Translations under genes and position numbers: made by a program | Shown: in pieces, positions 1 to 7,996 of the stretch | Layout of the letters: the number at the start of each line of letters is the position of its first letter | Position numbering within the stretch: the stretch's first letter is position 1 | Notes under the pieces: generated by a model | The model's input: only the letters and a program-made list of their open reading frames with translations | Database searches by the model: none | Told to the model about the DNA's origin: nothing | Assembly (NCBI GenBank): GCA_051251595.1 | Contig: JBPOFA010000008.1 | Location: 62,001 to 126,000 of the forward strand | Reading direction: 5' to 3' | Length of the DNA stretch: 64,000 bases | Origin: NORP110 sp051251595 | GTDB lineage: Bacteria; Pseudomonadota; Alphaproteobacteria; Rhodobacterales; Rhodobacteraceae

Positions 1-876
1 CAGGCCGTGCTGGATGCCTTTCAGATCAGCCCTGCCCCCAAGCCTGACCTGTCACGATGGGAAGATGTGTCTGACCGAATCTTCAACGCAGAGGGCGAAG
101 TGCGTGTTGCCATCGTCGGGAAATACACCCAGCTGGAAGACGCCTATAAATCCATTGCAGAGGCTTTGACCCATGGCGGCATGGCCAATCGGGTGCGCGT
201 CAAAACCGAATGGATTGACGCAGAGATATTCGAGCGCGGCGACCCTGCCCCTTACCTTGAAGGCTTTCATGCGATCCTGGTGCCCGGTGGCTTTGGCGAG
301 CGCGGCACGGAAGGCAAGATCAAGGCCGCCCAATTCGCCCGTGAACGCAATGTTCCTTATCTGGGCATATGTCTGGGCATGCAAATGGCCGTGATCGAGG
401 CCGCCCGGAACCTTGCAGGAATGCCCGATGCAGGTTCAGAAGAATTCGACCATGAATCCGGAAAGAAACGTTTTACACCGGTGGTGTATCACCTGAAAGA
501 ATGGGTGCAGGGCAACAACACGGTTAACCGCAAGGTCGATGACGACAAAGGCGGCACCATGCGTCTGGGCGCCTATAGCGCCACCCTTAAAGAAGGGTCC
601 CGCGTGGCAGAGGTTTATGGCGACACCGCCATCGAAGAACGCCACCGCCACCGCTATGAGGTCGACAACAAATACCGTGAAAAGCTTGAAAGCTGCGGTT
701 TGGAATTTTCCGGAATGTCCCCGGATGGGCGCTTGCCCGAAATCGTTGAATGGAAAGACCATCCCTGGTTTATCGGTGTGCAGTTCCACCCGGAACTCAA
801 ATCCAAGCCATTTGCACCCCATCCCCTGTTTCGCGACTTTGTGCGCGCCGCCAAAGACGTATCCCGTCTCGTCTGA
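1..876 (+). CDS. pyrG: CTP synthase, C-terminal part (cut by window start)
   Basis: Catalyses amination of UTP to CTP with glutamine or ammonia, the last step of de novo cytidine nucleotide synthesis in the cytosol. The reading frame is open from base 1, so the start lies upstream. About 291 of the usual ~545 residues are present: the end of the synthetase domain and the complete class I glutamine amidotransferase domain. The nucleophile Cys is in GICLGMQ (about residue 124 of the fragment), the oxyanion region is PGGFGERG, and the His-Glu pair is in FHPELKSKP near the C-terminus. A small DUF1330 gene follows after 26 bases and is probably co-transcribed. Confidence 0.97.
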   Translation, partial: QAVLDAFQISPAPKPDLSRWEDVSDRIFNAEGEVRVAIVGKYTQLEDAYKSIAEALTHGGMANRVRVKTEWIDAEIFERGDPAPYLEGFHAILVPGGFGERGTEGKIKAAQFARERNVPYLGICLGMQMAVIEAARNLAGMPDAGSEEFDHESGKKRFTPVVYHLKEWVQGNNTVNRKVDDDKGGTMRLGAYSATLKEGSRVAEVYGDTAIEERHRHRYEVDNKYREKLESCGLEFSGMSPDGRLPEIVEWKDHPWFIGVQFHPELKSKPFAPHPLFRDFVRAAKDVSRLV

Positions 877-902
877 ATTGTTATTCTGGAAAGGAATGTG
901 AC

Positions 903-1199
903 ATGGCCAAAGGCTATTGGATTGTGAACAACGTCGTGCATGACGTGGAAACCTATGATCGCTACAAGGCGGCAAACGCGGCGCCTTTGGCTGAATATGG
1001 TGCGAAATTCGTGGTGCGCGGCGGACAACAGGTTTCCCGCGAAGGCACGACATTTCCGCGCACGGTCGTTATCGAATTTCCGTCCTATCAGGCGGCCCTG
1101 GACTGCTATGATTCTGATGCCTACGCCGCAGCCGTGGCCATTCGCGCCCCAATCGCCGAAGGCAATCTGATCATCGTCGAAGGCTACGACGCCGAATAA
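903..1199 (+). CDS. DUF1330 family protein
   Basis: A 98-residue cytosolic protein of the DUF1330 family, a ferredoxin-like dimeric alpha/beta-barrel fold without an assigned reaction. The family pattern is visible: an N-terminal GYWIVNNVVHD strand, a YDRYKAAN helix, then VVIEFPSYQAALDCYDSDAY and a C-terminal strand ending in IIVEGYDAE. The ATG was chosen because GGAAAGG lies a few bases upstream. A longer frame that starts inside pyrG has no such site. It sits 26 bases after pyrG, so it probably shares its transcript. Function is unknown. Confidence 0.85.
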   Translation: MAKGYWIVNNVVHDVETYDRYKAANAAPLAEYGAKFVVRGGQQVSREGTTFPRTVVIEFPSYQAALDCYDSDAYAAAVAIRAPIAEGNLIIVEGYDAE

Positions 1200-1284
1200 T
1201 AACGCCCAAGCTGTTCACACAGAACTTATCGTTTTTTGTGAACAGCCCCTTCCCCTTGCTTTGGCCCCGCCCTATATCGGATCC

Positions 1285-1728
1285 ATGTTTGGAGAATTTT
1301 TAAAACGGCTCACACAGCCTGATGCGCCCGCATTGGGAAGTGAAGATGCCCGCCTGGCGCTGACAGCTTTGCTGATCCGCGTGGCGAAAACCGATGGCGT
1401 ATTCGCCGAAAGCGAAATTGCCCAGATCGACCGGATCATCGTGGCGCGCTATGGCCTGTCGCCAAGCGATGTCAAAGATCTGCGGGATCGCGCTGAAGAA
1501 CTGGAAAGTCAGGCCCCTGACACGGTTCGGTTCACCCGCGCCATCAAAGACGCCACCCCCTATGAAGATCGGTCCGCCGTGGTACGTGCCTTGTGGCAAG
1601 TGGCGCTGGCAGATGGTGATCGCGACCAGAACGAAAACTCTTTGCTGCGGCTTGCGGCAAAGCTGCTTGGCGTGAATGATCGCGACAGCAATATCATCCG
1701 CATAGAAGTGGAAAATGCTGCGGTCTGA
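1285..1728 (+). CDS. TerB-like (tellurite resistance protein B fold) protein
   Basis: A 147-residue all-helical cytosolic protein resembling the TerB/DjlA N-terminal domain. It opens with MFGEFLKRL and has the family signature ALLIRVAKTDGVFAESEIAQIDRII followed by a second half-repeat with VALADGDRDQNENSLLRLAAKLLGV. The acidic residues in the two ADGxxDxxE-like loops are those that bind metal in TerB proteins. No ter operon partners are nearby, so tellurite resistance should not be inferred. Start is the ATG at 1285; an earlier in-frame start has no better ribosome site. Confidence 0.8.
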   Translation: MFGEFLKRLTQPDAPALGSEDARLALTALLIRVAKTDGVFAESEIAQIDRIIVARYGLSPSDVKDLRDRAEELESQAPDTVRFTRAIKDATPYEDRSAVVRALWQVALADGDRDQNENSLLRLAAKLLGVNDRDSNIIRIEVENAAV

Positions 1729-1788
1729 CCCATGGGGACGGGCCCGCCCGTCCGCGGTTCATTTGGGGACAATCATTCTTGGGGTGTC

Positions 1789-2481
1789 ATGAAAATCGGA
1801 ATCCTGTGTTGCGGGCATTTGTCGGAAACCATTGCCGCTGAATTCGGAACCTATACCGATCTATATGCCGCCCTGTTGGGGGGCTATGGGTTTGACTTCG
1901 CGTCCTACGATGTCGTCGATATGGAGTTTCCAGGCTCTGTGTCTCAGGCAGATGGCTGGCTGCTGACCGGGTCCCGGTACGGCGTTTATGACCAACAGGA
2001 ATTCCTTGACCCGTTGCAGGATTTCGTCCGCGCGGCCTATGGCGCGCAGGTGCCTTTGGTTGGCATATGCTTTGGCCATCAATTGATTGCGCAGGCCCTT
2101 GGCGGTCACGTCGAAAAGTTTGATGGCGGATGGCAAGTCGGCCGTCGAAGCTATCAGTTCGACGAGCTTGGGGATCTCTCTTTGCATGCCTGGCACCAGG
2201 ATCAGGTGATTTCGCCCCCGAAAATCGCGCGGACGATTGCGACAAACGGGTCTTGCCGACACGCCGCCCTGCGCTATGAGGGCCCCGCCCTCTCCGTTCA
2301 GCCCCACCCCGAATTTGCCCGTCCAATCATGCGGAACATGATCAAAATGCGCGAAGATGAGGGGAATTACCCTGAGGGTGTGTTGGACACAGCCCTTAGC
2401 TCTTTGACGGGCCCGGCAGACAATGCGTCTGTGGCAAAGATGCTGGCCGGGTTTTTCCAAAACCAGCACGCGCAGGGCTAA
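1789..2481 (+). CDS. Class I glutamine amidotransferase family protein
   Basis: A 230-residue stand-alone class I amidotransferase domain of the GMP synthase/YfeJ-like type. It probably hydrolyses a gamma-glutamyl amide, but the acceptor substrate cannot be told. The catalytic triad is visible: Cys94 in GICFGHQ, and His-Glu in QPHPEFARP about 90 residues later. The WLLTGSRYGVYD segment corresponds to the oxyanion and substrate loop. Family members include enzymes cleaving gamma-glutamylated polyamines as well as uncharacterised ones. The ATG at 1789 gives a start flush with the first beta-strand; the 20 residues encoded upstream look non-native. Confidence 0.85.
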   Translation: MKIGILCCGHLSETIAAEFGTYTDLYAALLGGYGFDFASYDVVDMEFPGSVSQADGWLLTGSRYGVYDQQEFLDPLQDFVRAAYGAQVPLVGICFGHQLIAQALGGHVEKFDGGWQVGRRSYQFDELGDLSLHAWHQDQVISPPKIARTIATNGSCRHAALRYEGPALSVQPHPEFARPIMRNMIKMREDEGNYPEGVLDTALSSLTGPADNASVAKMLAGFFQNQHAQG

Positions 2482-2482
2482 G

Positions 2483-2494
2483 CGCCCGTTCGGG
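2483..2494 (+). other. Small hairpin after the amidotransferase gene
   Basis: GCCCG-TT-CGGGC directly after the amidotransferase stop forms a tight 5-bp stem. There is no T-run, so it is at best a weak transcript end. Confidence 0.25.
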
Positions 2495-2599
2495 CATCCC
2501 CTATCTGCATAAAGCCGTGCCGCTGAATTTTGCCTGATACAAAACCGTTACGTTATTCCTGTGAATAATGCTCGCATTTTGGGGCGATTCTGTTACAGT

Positions 2600-2624
2600 T
2601 TTTCCGAAAGACAACTTCGGAAAA
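2600..2624 (+). promoter_or_regulatory. Inverted repeat over the aminotransferase leader
   Basis: TTTTCCGAA, a 7-base spacer, then TTCGGAAAA: a perfect 9-bp inverted repeat ending 9 bases before the ATG of the DegT-type gene. The right arm runs into the GGAAAAGG ribosome-binding region, so it could act as an operator or as a hairpin hiding the ribosome site. Confidence 0.5.
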
Positions 2625-2633
2625 GGTTAAACA

Positions 2634-3827
2634 ATGTCCCCAACACCGAACATGTTTGATGCAGAGCCAATCCCAGAATCCGCACGGGATGAGATCCTTA
2701 AGATGTTGGAAACAGGTGATTTATTCCGCTACACGGCGGCCGAAAACTCACCCGTGACGTTGTTGGAACAAGAATTCGCAGATTTTGTCGGGTCACGCTA
2801 TGCCTTGGCTGTCGCGTCCTGTTCAGCCGCCCTTTTCCTGTCGTTGAAGGCCCTTGATCTGCCTCAGGATGCCAAAGTCTTGGTCCCCGCCTTTACCTTT
2901 GCAGCCGTGCCTTCTGCCATCGTTCATGCAAATTGCGTGCCTGTGCTGGTCGAGGTTGCCGATAATTACCGGATCGACATCGCTGATTTTGAGGCAAAAC
3001 TGACCGATGACATTCAGGCAATCATCATCAGCCACATGCGCGGTCACACATCCGATATGGATGCCATTATGGCACTTGCCGACGCGCGCGGCGTTGCAGT
3101 TATCGAAGATGCCGCCCATTCCCTGGGCACGCTGTGGAACGGCAAGCGGATCGGCACAATCGGGCGCATCGGCTGTTTTTCTTTTCAATCCTATAAACTT
3201 ATGAATTCCGGCGAAGGTGGAATTCTGGTGACCGATGATCCCGATTTGATTGCCCGCGCTGTGATCATGTCTGGTGCGTATGAACATAATTGGAAAAAAC
3301 ACGACGTGTTGCAGGATGCTTTCGCCAAATGGCAAAACCAACTGCCGCTTTACAACACCCGTCTGTCCAATATTTCGGCTGCGATCATTCGCGCTCAGAT
3401 CGGGCAAATCCCCCGCAGGGTGGCGGATGGACGGCGCAACCACGATTACGTCGCGGATGCTCTGAACCAATCGCCGTGGATATCCGTGCCGCCTGCCCTG
3501 CCAGCCGAAGAACGTGCGCCGGATTCCATTCAGTTCAACCTGACCGGAATGACGGATGCCCAAACCCAGACCTTTTCCGAGGCTGCGGCGCAGCGTGGGG
3601 TCAAGGTGCAGGTCTTTGGCATGTCCAAAGACAATGCCCGTGCGTTCTGGAACTGGGAATTCCTGGGGCCTCAGCCTGATCTTCCAATGACCAGAGCCAT
3701 GCTGACGCGGGCTTGCGACACGCGGCTTCCCGCACGGTTGGGGCGCGAAGATCTGGATTTTGTGATCGACGCCCTGGTTTCCGCAGCCGAGGATGTCATG
3801 GGCGCACCGCTTGCCTATGGCACCTAA
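2634..3827 (+). CDS. DegT/DnrJ/EryC1/StrS family PLP aminotransferase
   Basis: A 397-residue PLP enzyme of the sugar aminotransferase (DegT/StrS) fold. Expected features are present: VASCSAALFLSLKAL (phosphate-binding loop), VIEDAAHSLG with Asp159 for the pyridine nitrogen, and FSFQSYKLMNSGEGG with Lys188 as the Schiff-base lysine. Members usually transaminate nucleotide-linked keto-sugars, but no nucleotide-sugar gene lies nearby, so the substrate is open. A perfect inverted repeat occupies its leader. It ends 3 bases from a convergent LysR gene (3831-4793), which may or may not regulate it. Confidence 0.88.
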   Translation: MSPTPNMFDAEPIPESARDEILKMLETGDLFRYTAAENSPVTLLEQEFADFVGSRYALAVASCSAALFLSLKALDLPQDAKVLVPAFTFAAVPSAIVHANCVPVLVEVADNYRIDIADFEAKLTDDIQAIIISHMRGHTSDMDAIMALADARGVAVIEDAAHSLGTLWNGKRIGTIGRIGCFSFQSYKLMNSGEGGILVTDDPDLIARAVIMSGAYEHNWKKHDVLQDAFAKWQNQLPLYNTRLSNISAAIIRAQIGQIPRRVADGRRNHDYVADALNQSPWISVPPALPAEERAPDSIQFNLTGMTDAQTQTFSEAAAQRGVKVQVFGMSKDNARAFWNWEFLGPQPDLPMTRAMLTRACDTRLPARLGREDLDFVIDALVSAAEDVMGAPLAYGT

Positions 3828-3830
3828 GGG

Positions 3831-4793
3831 CTAGGTGACAAACAGCTGATCTTGCAACCAAGGCAACCGGTCGACACTGGGCTTGACGATCCGATCTTGT
3901 AACAGGGTCTTCAACCGACCGGCGATGAATTCTGGCATGTCCCCAAGGGCATCCTTGCGGGCAGACAGCGAAATTCTGCGTGCCAAAGGCGCAAAGGGCA
4001 GCGGCATCACATCGATCTGGTCGCGAAATCTTTTGGCATGGGTGACCCCCAATGGCGTCAGGATTGTCCAGCCGACACCGCGCGCCACCATCGCCATGAT
4101 CGCGTGGTAGCTGTCCAGCTCAAACCGTTGTTCAAGGGTCAAATGCTGACGTGCCAGATGATCCGCCAGCATCCGCCCCATATGGTGACGCGTTGTGTAA
4201 CGAATAAGCGGCATCGCCAGCAAAGCCTCTTGCGCGTCTTGGCGTGCGGCCGTTCCGATTGGGGCCACCGCGACGAACGGTTCTTCCATCAGGGGATAAA
4301 CATCGGCCCATTTTGCCGGAGCGCCCAAATCAGCGGCCACGGCGATATCGAGGGCACGCGCATCCAGCTGATCAAACAACCTGTGGCTTGGCCCTGTTTC
4401 CAGCAAAAATTGTGTAGAGGTCAGTTCAGTGGCCAACTGGCCCAGCAAGGCTGGCGTGACGCCCGCGTCGAAATCCTCAATCACCCCAATGCGCAGTTGC
4501 GTCAGCGATTGCTTGTCCATACGCGCCAGTTCCGACTTGGCCAAAAGCGCTTCGTTCAGGACGTTCTGTGCGCGTTTGCGAAAAACATCCCCTGCCGGGG
4601 TCAGGGTGACCGGGCGTTCGCGGCGGTTCAAAAGAACCGCGCCAACGGCCGTTTCCAGATTGGACAATTGTTGGCTGACCGAAGACGGGCTAACGCCGAG
4701 GCGCCGTGCAGCTGCAGAAATTGACTGATCCTCTGCCGTGGCAACAAATACCTCTATGCCCCATAGGGTAATGCGTCCGGACTGTTCGGTCAT
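3831..4793 (-). CDS. LysR family transcriptional regulator
   Basis: A 320-residue LysR-type regulator. The N-terminal winged helix-turn-helix reads AAARRLGVSPSSVSQQLSNLETAVGAVLLNR (split here by residues 25-55), followed by the periplasmic-binding-protein-like effector domain starting around residue 95 (LRIGVIEDFDAGV). Length is typical (about 300). It is convergent with the DegT-type gene and faces a 60-base gap to phaR, whose gene points the same way. No effector can be inferred. Confidence 0.92.
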   Translation of the reverse strand: MTEQSGRITLWGIEVFVATAEDQSISAAARRLGVSPSSVSQQLSNLETAVGAVLLNRRERPVTLTPAGDVFRKRAQNVLNEALLAKSELARMDKQSLTQLRIGVIEDFDAGVTPALLGQLATELTSTQFLLETGPSHRLFDQLDARALDIAVAADLGAPAKWADVYPLMEEPFVAVAPIGTAARQDAQEALLAMPLIRYTTRHHMGRMLADHLARQHLTLEQRFELDSYHAIMAMVARGVGWTILTPLGVTHAKRFRDQIDVMPLPFAPLARRISLSARKDALGDMPEFIAGRLKTLLQDRIVKPSVDRLPWLQDQLFVT

Positions 4794-4855
4794 TTTAGAA
4801 AGTCCCTAAAGCAATAAAGCGGCCCCCGACAAAAGGGACCTGCCCCACAATTTAC

Positions 4856-5404
4856 CTAGCTGATCTTGGAAAGTTTGGCCTGAAGCTCTGCCAGTTGTTT
4901 TTTAATGTCATCCAGATCATCTGCATCGGCTGGGGCTGCGCTTTGTTCTGGTTCAGCCTCTGGCCAGGTGCCGGTAATTCCGGCAGTCATCGCTTTGACA
5001 AAGGCTTGTTGCTGGGCCTGCATTGCATCGAAACCCGGCATAGATGTCAGAGGGTTAGAGATCTTTTCAATCATTTTGCTTTGGCCGTTTTGCAGCATGT
5101 CGAATGACATCGCCAAAAACTGGGGGACCACGGATTGGACTTCGGTTGTATAGCTGCGCACCAGATCCGTCAGCACATTGATCGGCAATACACTTTCGCC
5201 ACGGCTTTCATGTTCGGCGATAATTTGCAGCAAATATTGCCGGGTCAGATCATCGCCGCTTTTGAGATCAATGATTTGAACCTGCCGCCCATCACGGATG
5301 AATCCCGAAATGTCCTCTAACGTCACATAGTCGCTGGTTTCAGTGTTATACAAACGTCTGCTGGCGTAACGCTTGATCAACAATGTTGAGTCTTTGTCGG
5401 TCAC
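4856..5404 (-). CDS. phaR: Polyhydroxyalkanoate synthesis repressor PhaR
   Basis: DNA- and PHA-binding autoregulator that represses phasin synthesis until PHA granules titrate it. The 182-residue protein begins VTDKDSTLLIKRYASRRLYN, the hallmark of the PHB_acc_N domain, with PHB accumulation regulatory repeats following (residues ~70-130) and an acidic, helix-forming tail. The frame extends upstream to 5503, but the GTG at 5404 is preceded by GGGGAG at good spacing and matches the family start. Its targets are visible upstream of phaP as two CTGC-N3-GCAG sites. Confidence 0.95.
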   Translation of the reverse strand: MTDKDSTLLIKRYASRRLYNTETSDYVTLEDISGFIRDGRQVQIIDLKSGDDLTRQYLLQIIAEHESRGESVLPINVLTDLVRSYTTEVQSVVPQFLAMSFDMLQNGQSKMIEKISNPLTSMPGFDAMQAQQQAFVKAMTAGITGTWPEAEPEQSAAPADADDLDDIKKQLAELQAKLSKIS

Positions 5405-5452
5405 TTGAGGCTCCCCTTTTTCGGCATTGCAGCAAAGACTAGGGCAGCACAG

Positions 5453-5487
5453 AAAAAAAAGAAAGGGCGGGCTTTTCAGCCCGCCCT
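5453..5487 (-). terminator. Rho-independent terminator of phaP
   Basis: On the minus strand AGGGCGGGCT, a GAAA loop and AGCCCGCCCT make a perfect 10-bp stem. A CTTTTTTTT-like tract follows after TTTC. It lies between the phaP stop and phaR, so phasin mRNA ends before phaR. Confidence 0.9.
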
Positions 5488-5530
5488 GAACAATCAGCGC
5501 CAATAGGGAGGAATTGGAGCTATTGTCGAA

Positions 5531-5980
5531 TTACTTCTTCGCAGTTGCAGCTTTTTTAGCAGCGCTTGTCACTTCAGCCGTTGCTTTTTTAACAGCGGCC
5601 GTCGCGTCTTCGCTCATGTCTTTGCCTGCAGCCATCATCAGTTCAACTGTTTCCATCTGAACTTTCTTAGCAACTTCAGCAAAAGCAGCCATGTTTTCGG
5701 CAACCAGTTCTGCCTGAGCAGAAGCAAAATCAGTTACGACTTTGCTGTATTCGCTTGGGTCTTCTTTGACTTTAGAAGCCGTTCCAACCTTAGCAATGGT
5801 GTCTTTTGTCCATTTTGTCGAAATTTCAGTCGACTTGTCAGCAGCTTCCAAAGCAACCTGCGACAGCTTTTCGCCGATCGTCGCTTGTGTTTTGTAGGCT
5901 TCCTGAAATGCGGTCATATCCACAGGAAATGAACCCATCATGTCTTTAAAAGCTTTTGTGTAATCTTCAGCTTTGATCAT
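5531..5980 (-). CDS. phaP: Phasin (PHA granule surface protein)
   Basis: A 149-residue amphipathic helical protein that coats PHA granules and controls their number and size. The phasin_2 pattern is seen: MIKAEDYTKAFKDMMGSFPVDM at the start, Ala/Lys/Glu-rich helices, and an Ala/Lys-rich tail ending in AKK. The ATG at 5980 follows GAGGAG; the frame extends further upstream but there overlaps the promoter. Expression is probably high, with a near-consensus promoter, PhaR operators and a strong terminator on both sides of this single-gene unit. Confidence 0.93.
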   Translation of the reverse strand: MIKAEDYTKAFKDMMGSFPVDMTAFQEAYKTQATIGEKLSQVALEAADKSTEISTKWTKDTIAKVGTASKVKEDPSEYSKVVTDFASAQAELVAENMAAFAEVAKKVQMETVELMMAAGKDMSEDATAAVKKATAEVTSAAKKAATAKK

Positions 5981-6028
5981 TGTCTTATCTCCTCGCGGCG
6001 GGACAATCCCGTCTTTGCGTCTGACAAC

Positions 6029-6057
6029 AATATGCATGCTGCGCCGCAGCATTTCAA
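6029..6057 (-). promoter_or_regulatory. phaP promoter (sigma70-like)
   Basis: Minus strand: -35 TTGAAA (6057-6052), exactly 17 bases, then -10 CATATT (6034-6029). The start site would fall near 6022, leaving a leader of about 40 bases before phaP. An A-tract further upstream (6079-6088 region) could act as an UP element. Confidence 0.65.
6036..6052. promoter_or_regulatory. PhaR operator 1
   Basis: ATGCTGC-GCC-GCAGCAT, a perfect palindrome containing CTGC-N3-GCAG, the TGC-rich element reported for PhaR in Paracoccus. It fills the spacer between the -35 and -10 of the phaP promoter, so binding should exclude RNA polymerase. Confidence 0.75.
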
Positions 6058-6064
6058 GGTTTTT

Positions 6065-6075
6065 CTGCAGTGCAG
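6065..6075. promoter_or_regulatory. PhaR operator 2
   Basis: CTGC-AGT-GCAG, a second CTGC-N3-GCAG element. Its centre is 26 bases upstream of operator 1, just above the phaP -35. Confidence 0.65.
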
Positions 6076-6103
6076 CAAATTTTTTTTTAGTTCTTAAGAA
6101 ATA

Positions 6104-7897
6104 TCAGGGGCTTGGCTTGCCCAAGACATAGGTCCCCGGCGCCTCCGCCAATATGGGATGATTCGCACCGCCAAGCGACCGTGCGTCAACTTTGGCCCCT
6201 GAACGCTTGCGCAACCATGTTTCCCATGTGGGCCACCATGACCCTTCGTTGAAGGTCGCATTAGCTTTCCAGTGATCGGCGTCCCCTTCTAGTTTGGGGT
6301 TCGTATAGTGCCCGTATTTCATCTTGCTTGGGGGGTTAATGATCCCCGCAACATGGCCGGATTCCGAAAGAATAAAGGTCTTGTTCTTGCTGCCCATTTG
6401 GGCGACGCCAGTATAGCTGGTGCGCCAAGCAGCGATGTGATCGGCCTCACATGCAATCGCACAAAGCGGAACATCCACATCCTTCAGCGCCAGGGTTTCG
6501 CCCAGCAGCTCAAACGTGCCTTTGGCAAATTTGTTATCCTGACAAAGACCGCGCAGATACTCGACGGTCATACGCGCCGCTAAATCGGTCCCGTCGCTGT
6601 TCCAATACAACAAATCAAACGCCGGGGGCGCTTCCCCCATCATATAGTTGCGGATGGCAGGGCCATAAATCAGATCATTTGATCTGAGATAGCTGAAGGT
6701 GCGTGACATGAAAAAGGAATCCAGCACACCGTTTTCATTTGCTTCCCGCTCAATCCCATCCACAAACCCATCATCCAGAAACACCCCGAATTCCCCCTGA
6801 TCAGAGAAATCCGTCATGGTGGTAAAGAAGGTGGCGGATTTGATCGAGGTATCCTTGCGTTTGGACATCAGCGAAAGTGTCAGCCCAAGGGTCGTCCCCG
6901 CAATGCAATAGCCAACCGCGTTGATCTGATCTTCCCCGGTGATTTCTTTTACCTGCTGGATCGCCGTCAGATAGCCCTCTTCGACATAGGTATCCATGCC
7001 GACATCTGCATATCGTGCATCCGGGTCCACCCAGGACACGACAAACAGGGTATAGCCCTGATCCACGATCCATTTGATCAGGCTGTTTTTTTCCTTGAGA
7101 TCCATAATGTAGAATTTGTTGATCCAGGGCGGGAAGATCACCAGCGGCGTTTTGTGAACCTTGTCGGTCGTCGGGGTGTATTGCAGCAATTCGAACATGC
7201 GGTTGCGATAGACCACGGCCCCTTTGGTCGTCGCCAGGTTTTCGCCGATCTTAAAGGCGTTTTTGTCCGCCAGGGTCACGACCAACTCGCCGTCATTTGC
7301 CTCAAGATCGCGGACGAGGTTTTCCAACCCCGCCACAAGCGATTGACCGTCCGTTTCAACGGCCCGGGTCAAGGCTTCGGGATTGGTGCCCAGAAAATTC
7401 GCAGGGCTCAGCAGATCGGTAATCTGGCGCGAGAAATACTTGAGCCGTTGTTTGTCCTTCGACTCCAGCCCTTCGATATTACTGACGGCATCATCAATGG
7501 CTTTTGCATTGATCAGGTATTGTTCTTTCACAAAGCTGAAATACGGATGCGTGTCCCATAACGGGTTTGAAAACCTGCGGTCCTTTTTAACGGGTTTCTC
7601 GGTTGTGCTGGCTTCCCCGCTGCCAAGGCTTTCTTGAATATCGATATAATGCTTGAGCGTTTGCCCCCAATACGCGACCTGATGTTCGATCAACTTGGAC
7701 GGATTCGCCATGGCTTCGGCCATATAATTGGTGGCGGCCTTCATATACAGATCCTGCCCGGGGCCTTGTAGGCTGGGGTCAATTTCGCGCTTTTCGCCGA
7801 ATGCGGCGACCAAACGTTGCGACAATTCCTCTATTTTCTTGAGATTGTCAGACATTAATTCAAGATTTGGCGATCTGTCGTCATCGTTTGTTGTCAT
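6104..7897 (-). CDS. phaC: Class I poly(3-hydroxyalkanoate) synthase
   Basis: Polymerises 3-hydroxyacyl-CoA to PHA at the granule surface. About 597 residues, typical for class I. It has an N-terminal PhaC_N domain and an alpha/beta-hydrolase catalytic domain. The nucleophile Cys is in GYCIAGT (about residue 331), the Asp in CEADHIAAW and the His in SESGHVAGI. The PhaC box usually reads G-Y-C-x-G-G-T, so the Ala is a mild variant. A TTG at 7903 has better spacing to AGGACG than the ATG at 7897, so translation may begin two codons earlier. It diverges from phaZ across 99 bases. Confidence 0.96.
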   Translation of the reverse strand: MTTNDDDRSPNLELMSDNLKKIEELSQRLVAAFGEKREIDPSLQGPGQDLYMKAATNYMAEAMANPSKLIEHQVAYWGQTLKHYIDIQESLGSGEASTTEKPVKKDRRFSNPLWDTHPYFSFVKEQYLINAKAIDDAVSNIEGLESKDKQRLKYFSRQITDLLSPANFLGTNPEALTRAVETDGQSLVAGLENLVRDLEANDGELVVTLADKNAFKIGENLATTKGAVVYRNRMFELLQYTPTTDKVHKTPLVIFPPWINKFYIMDLKEKNSLIKWIVDQGYTLFVVSWVDPDARYADVGMDTYVEEGYLTAIQQVKEITGEDQINAVGYCIAGTTLGLTLSLMSKRKDTSIKSATFFTTMTDFSDQGEFGVFLDDGFVDGIEREANENGVLDSFFMSRTFSYLRSNDLIYGPAIRNYMMGEAPPAFDLLYWNSDGTDLAARMTVEYLRGLCQDNKFAKGTFELLGETLALKDVDVPLCAIACEADHIAAWRTSYTGVAQMGSKNKTFILSESGHVAGIINPPSKMKYGHYTNPKLEGDADHWKANATFNEGSWWPTWETWLRKRSGAKVDARSLGGANHPILAEAPGTYVLGKPSP

Positions 7898-7996
7898 TGT
7901 CAAGTTTACGTCCTACTTTGCATCTGCAGCATTGATGTGACCAGACTACCCGGAAACGATACGCTTTTAACCCTAGGATACCACAAAGGATATCAG

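Noticed and set aside
1285..1728. Tellurite resistance function from the TerB fold
   Set aside because: No terC/terD/terZ partners are present; stand-alone TerB-like proteins are widespread with other or unknown roles. The same holds for 53989-54702.
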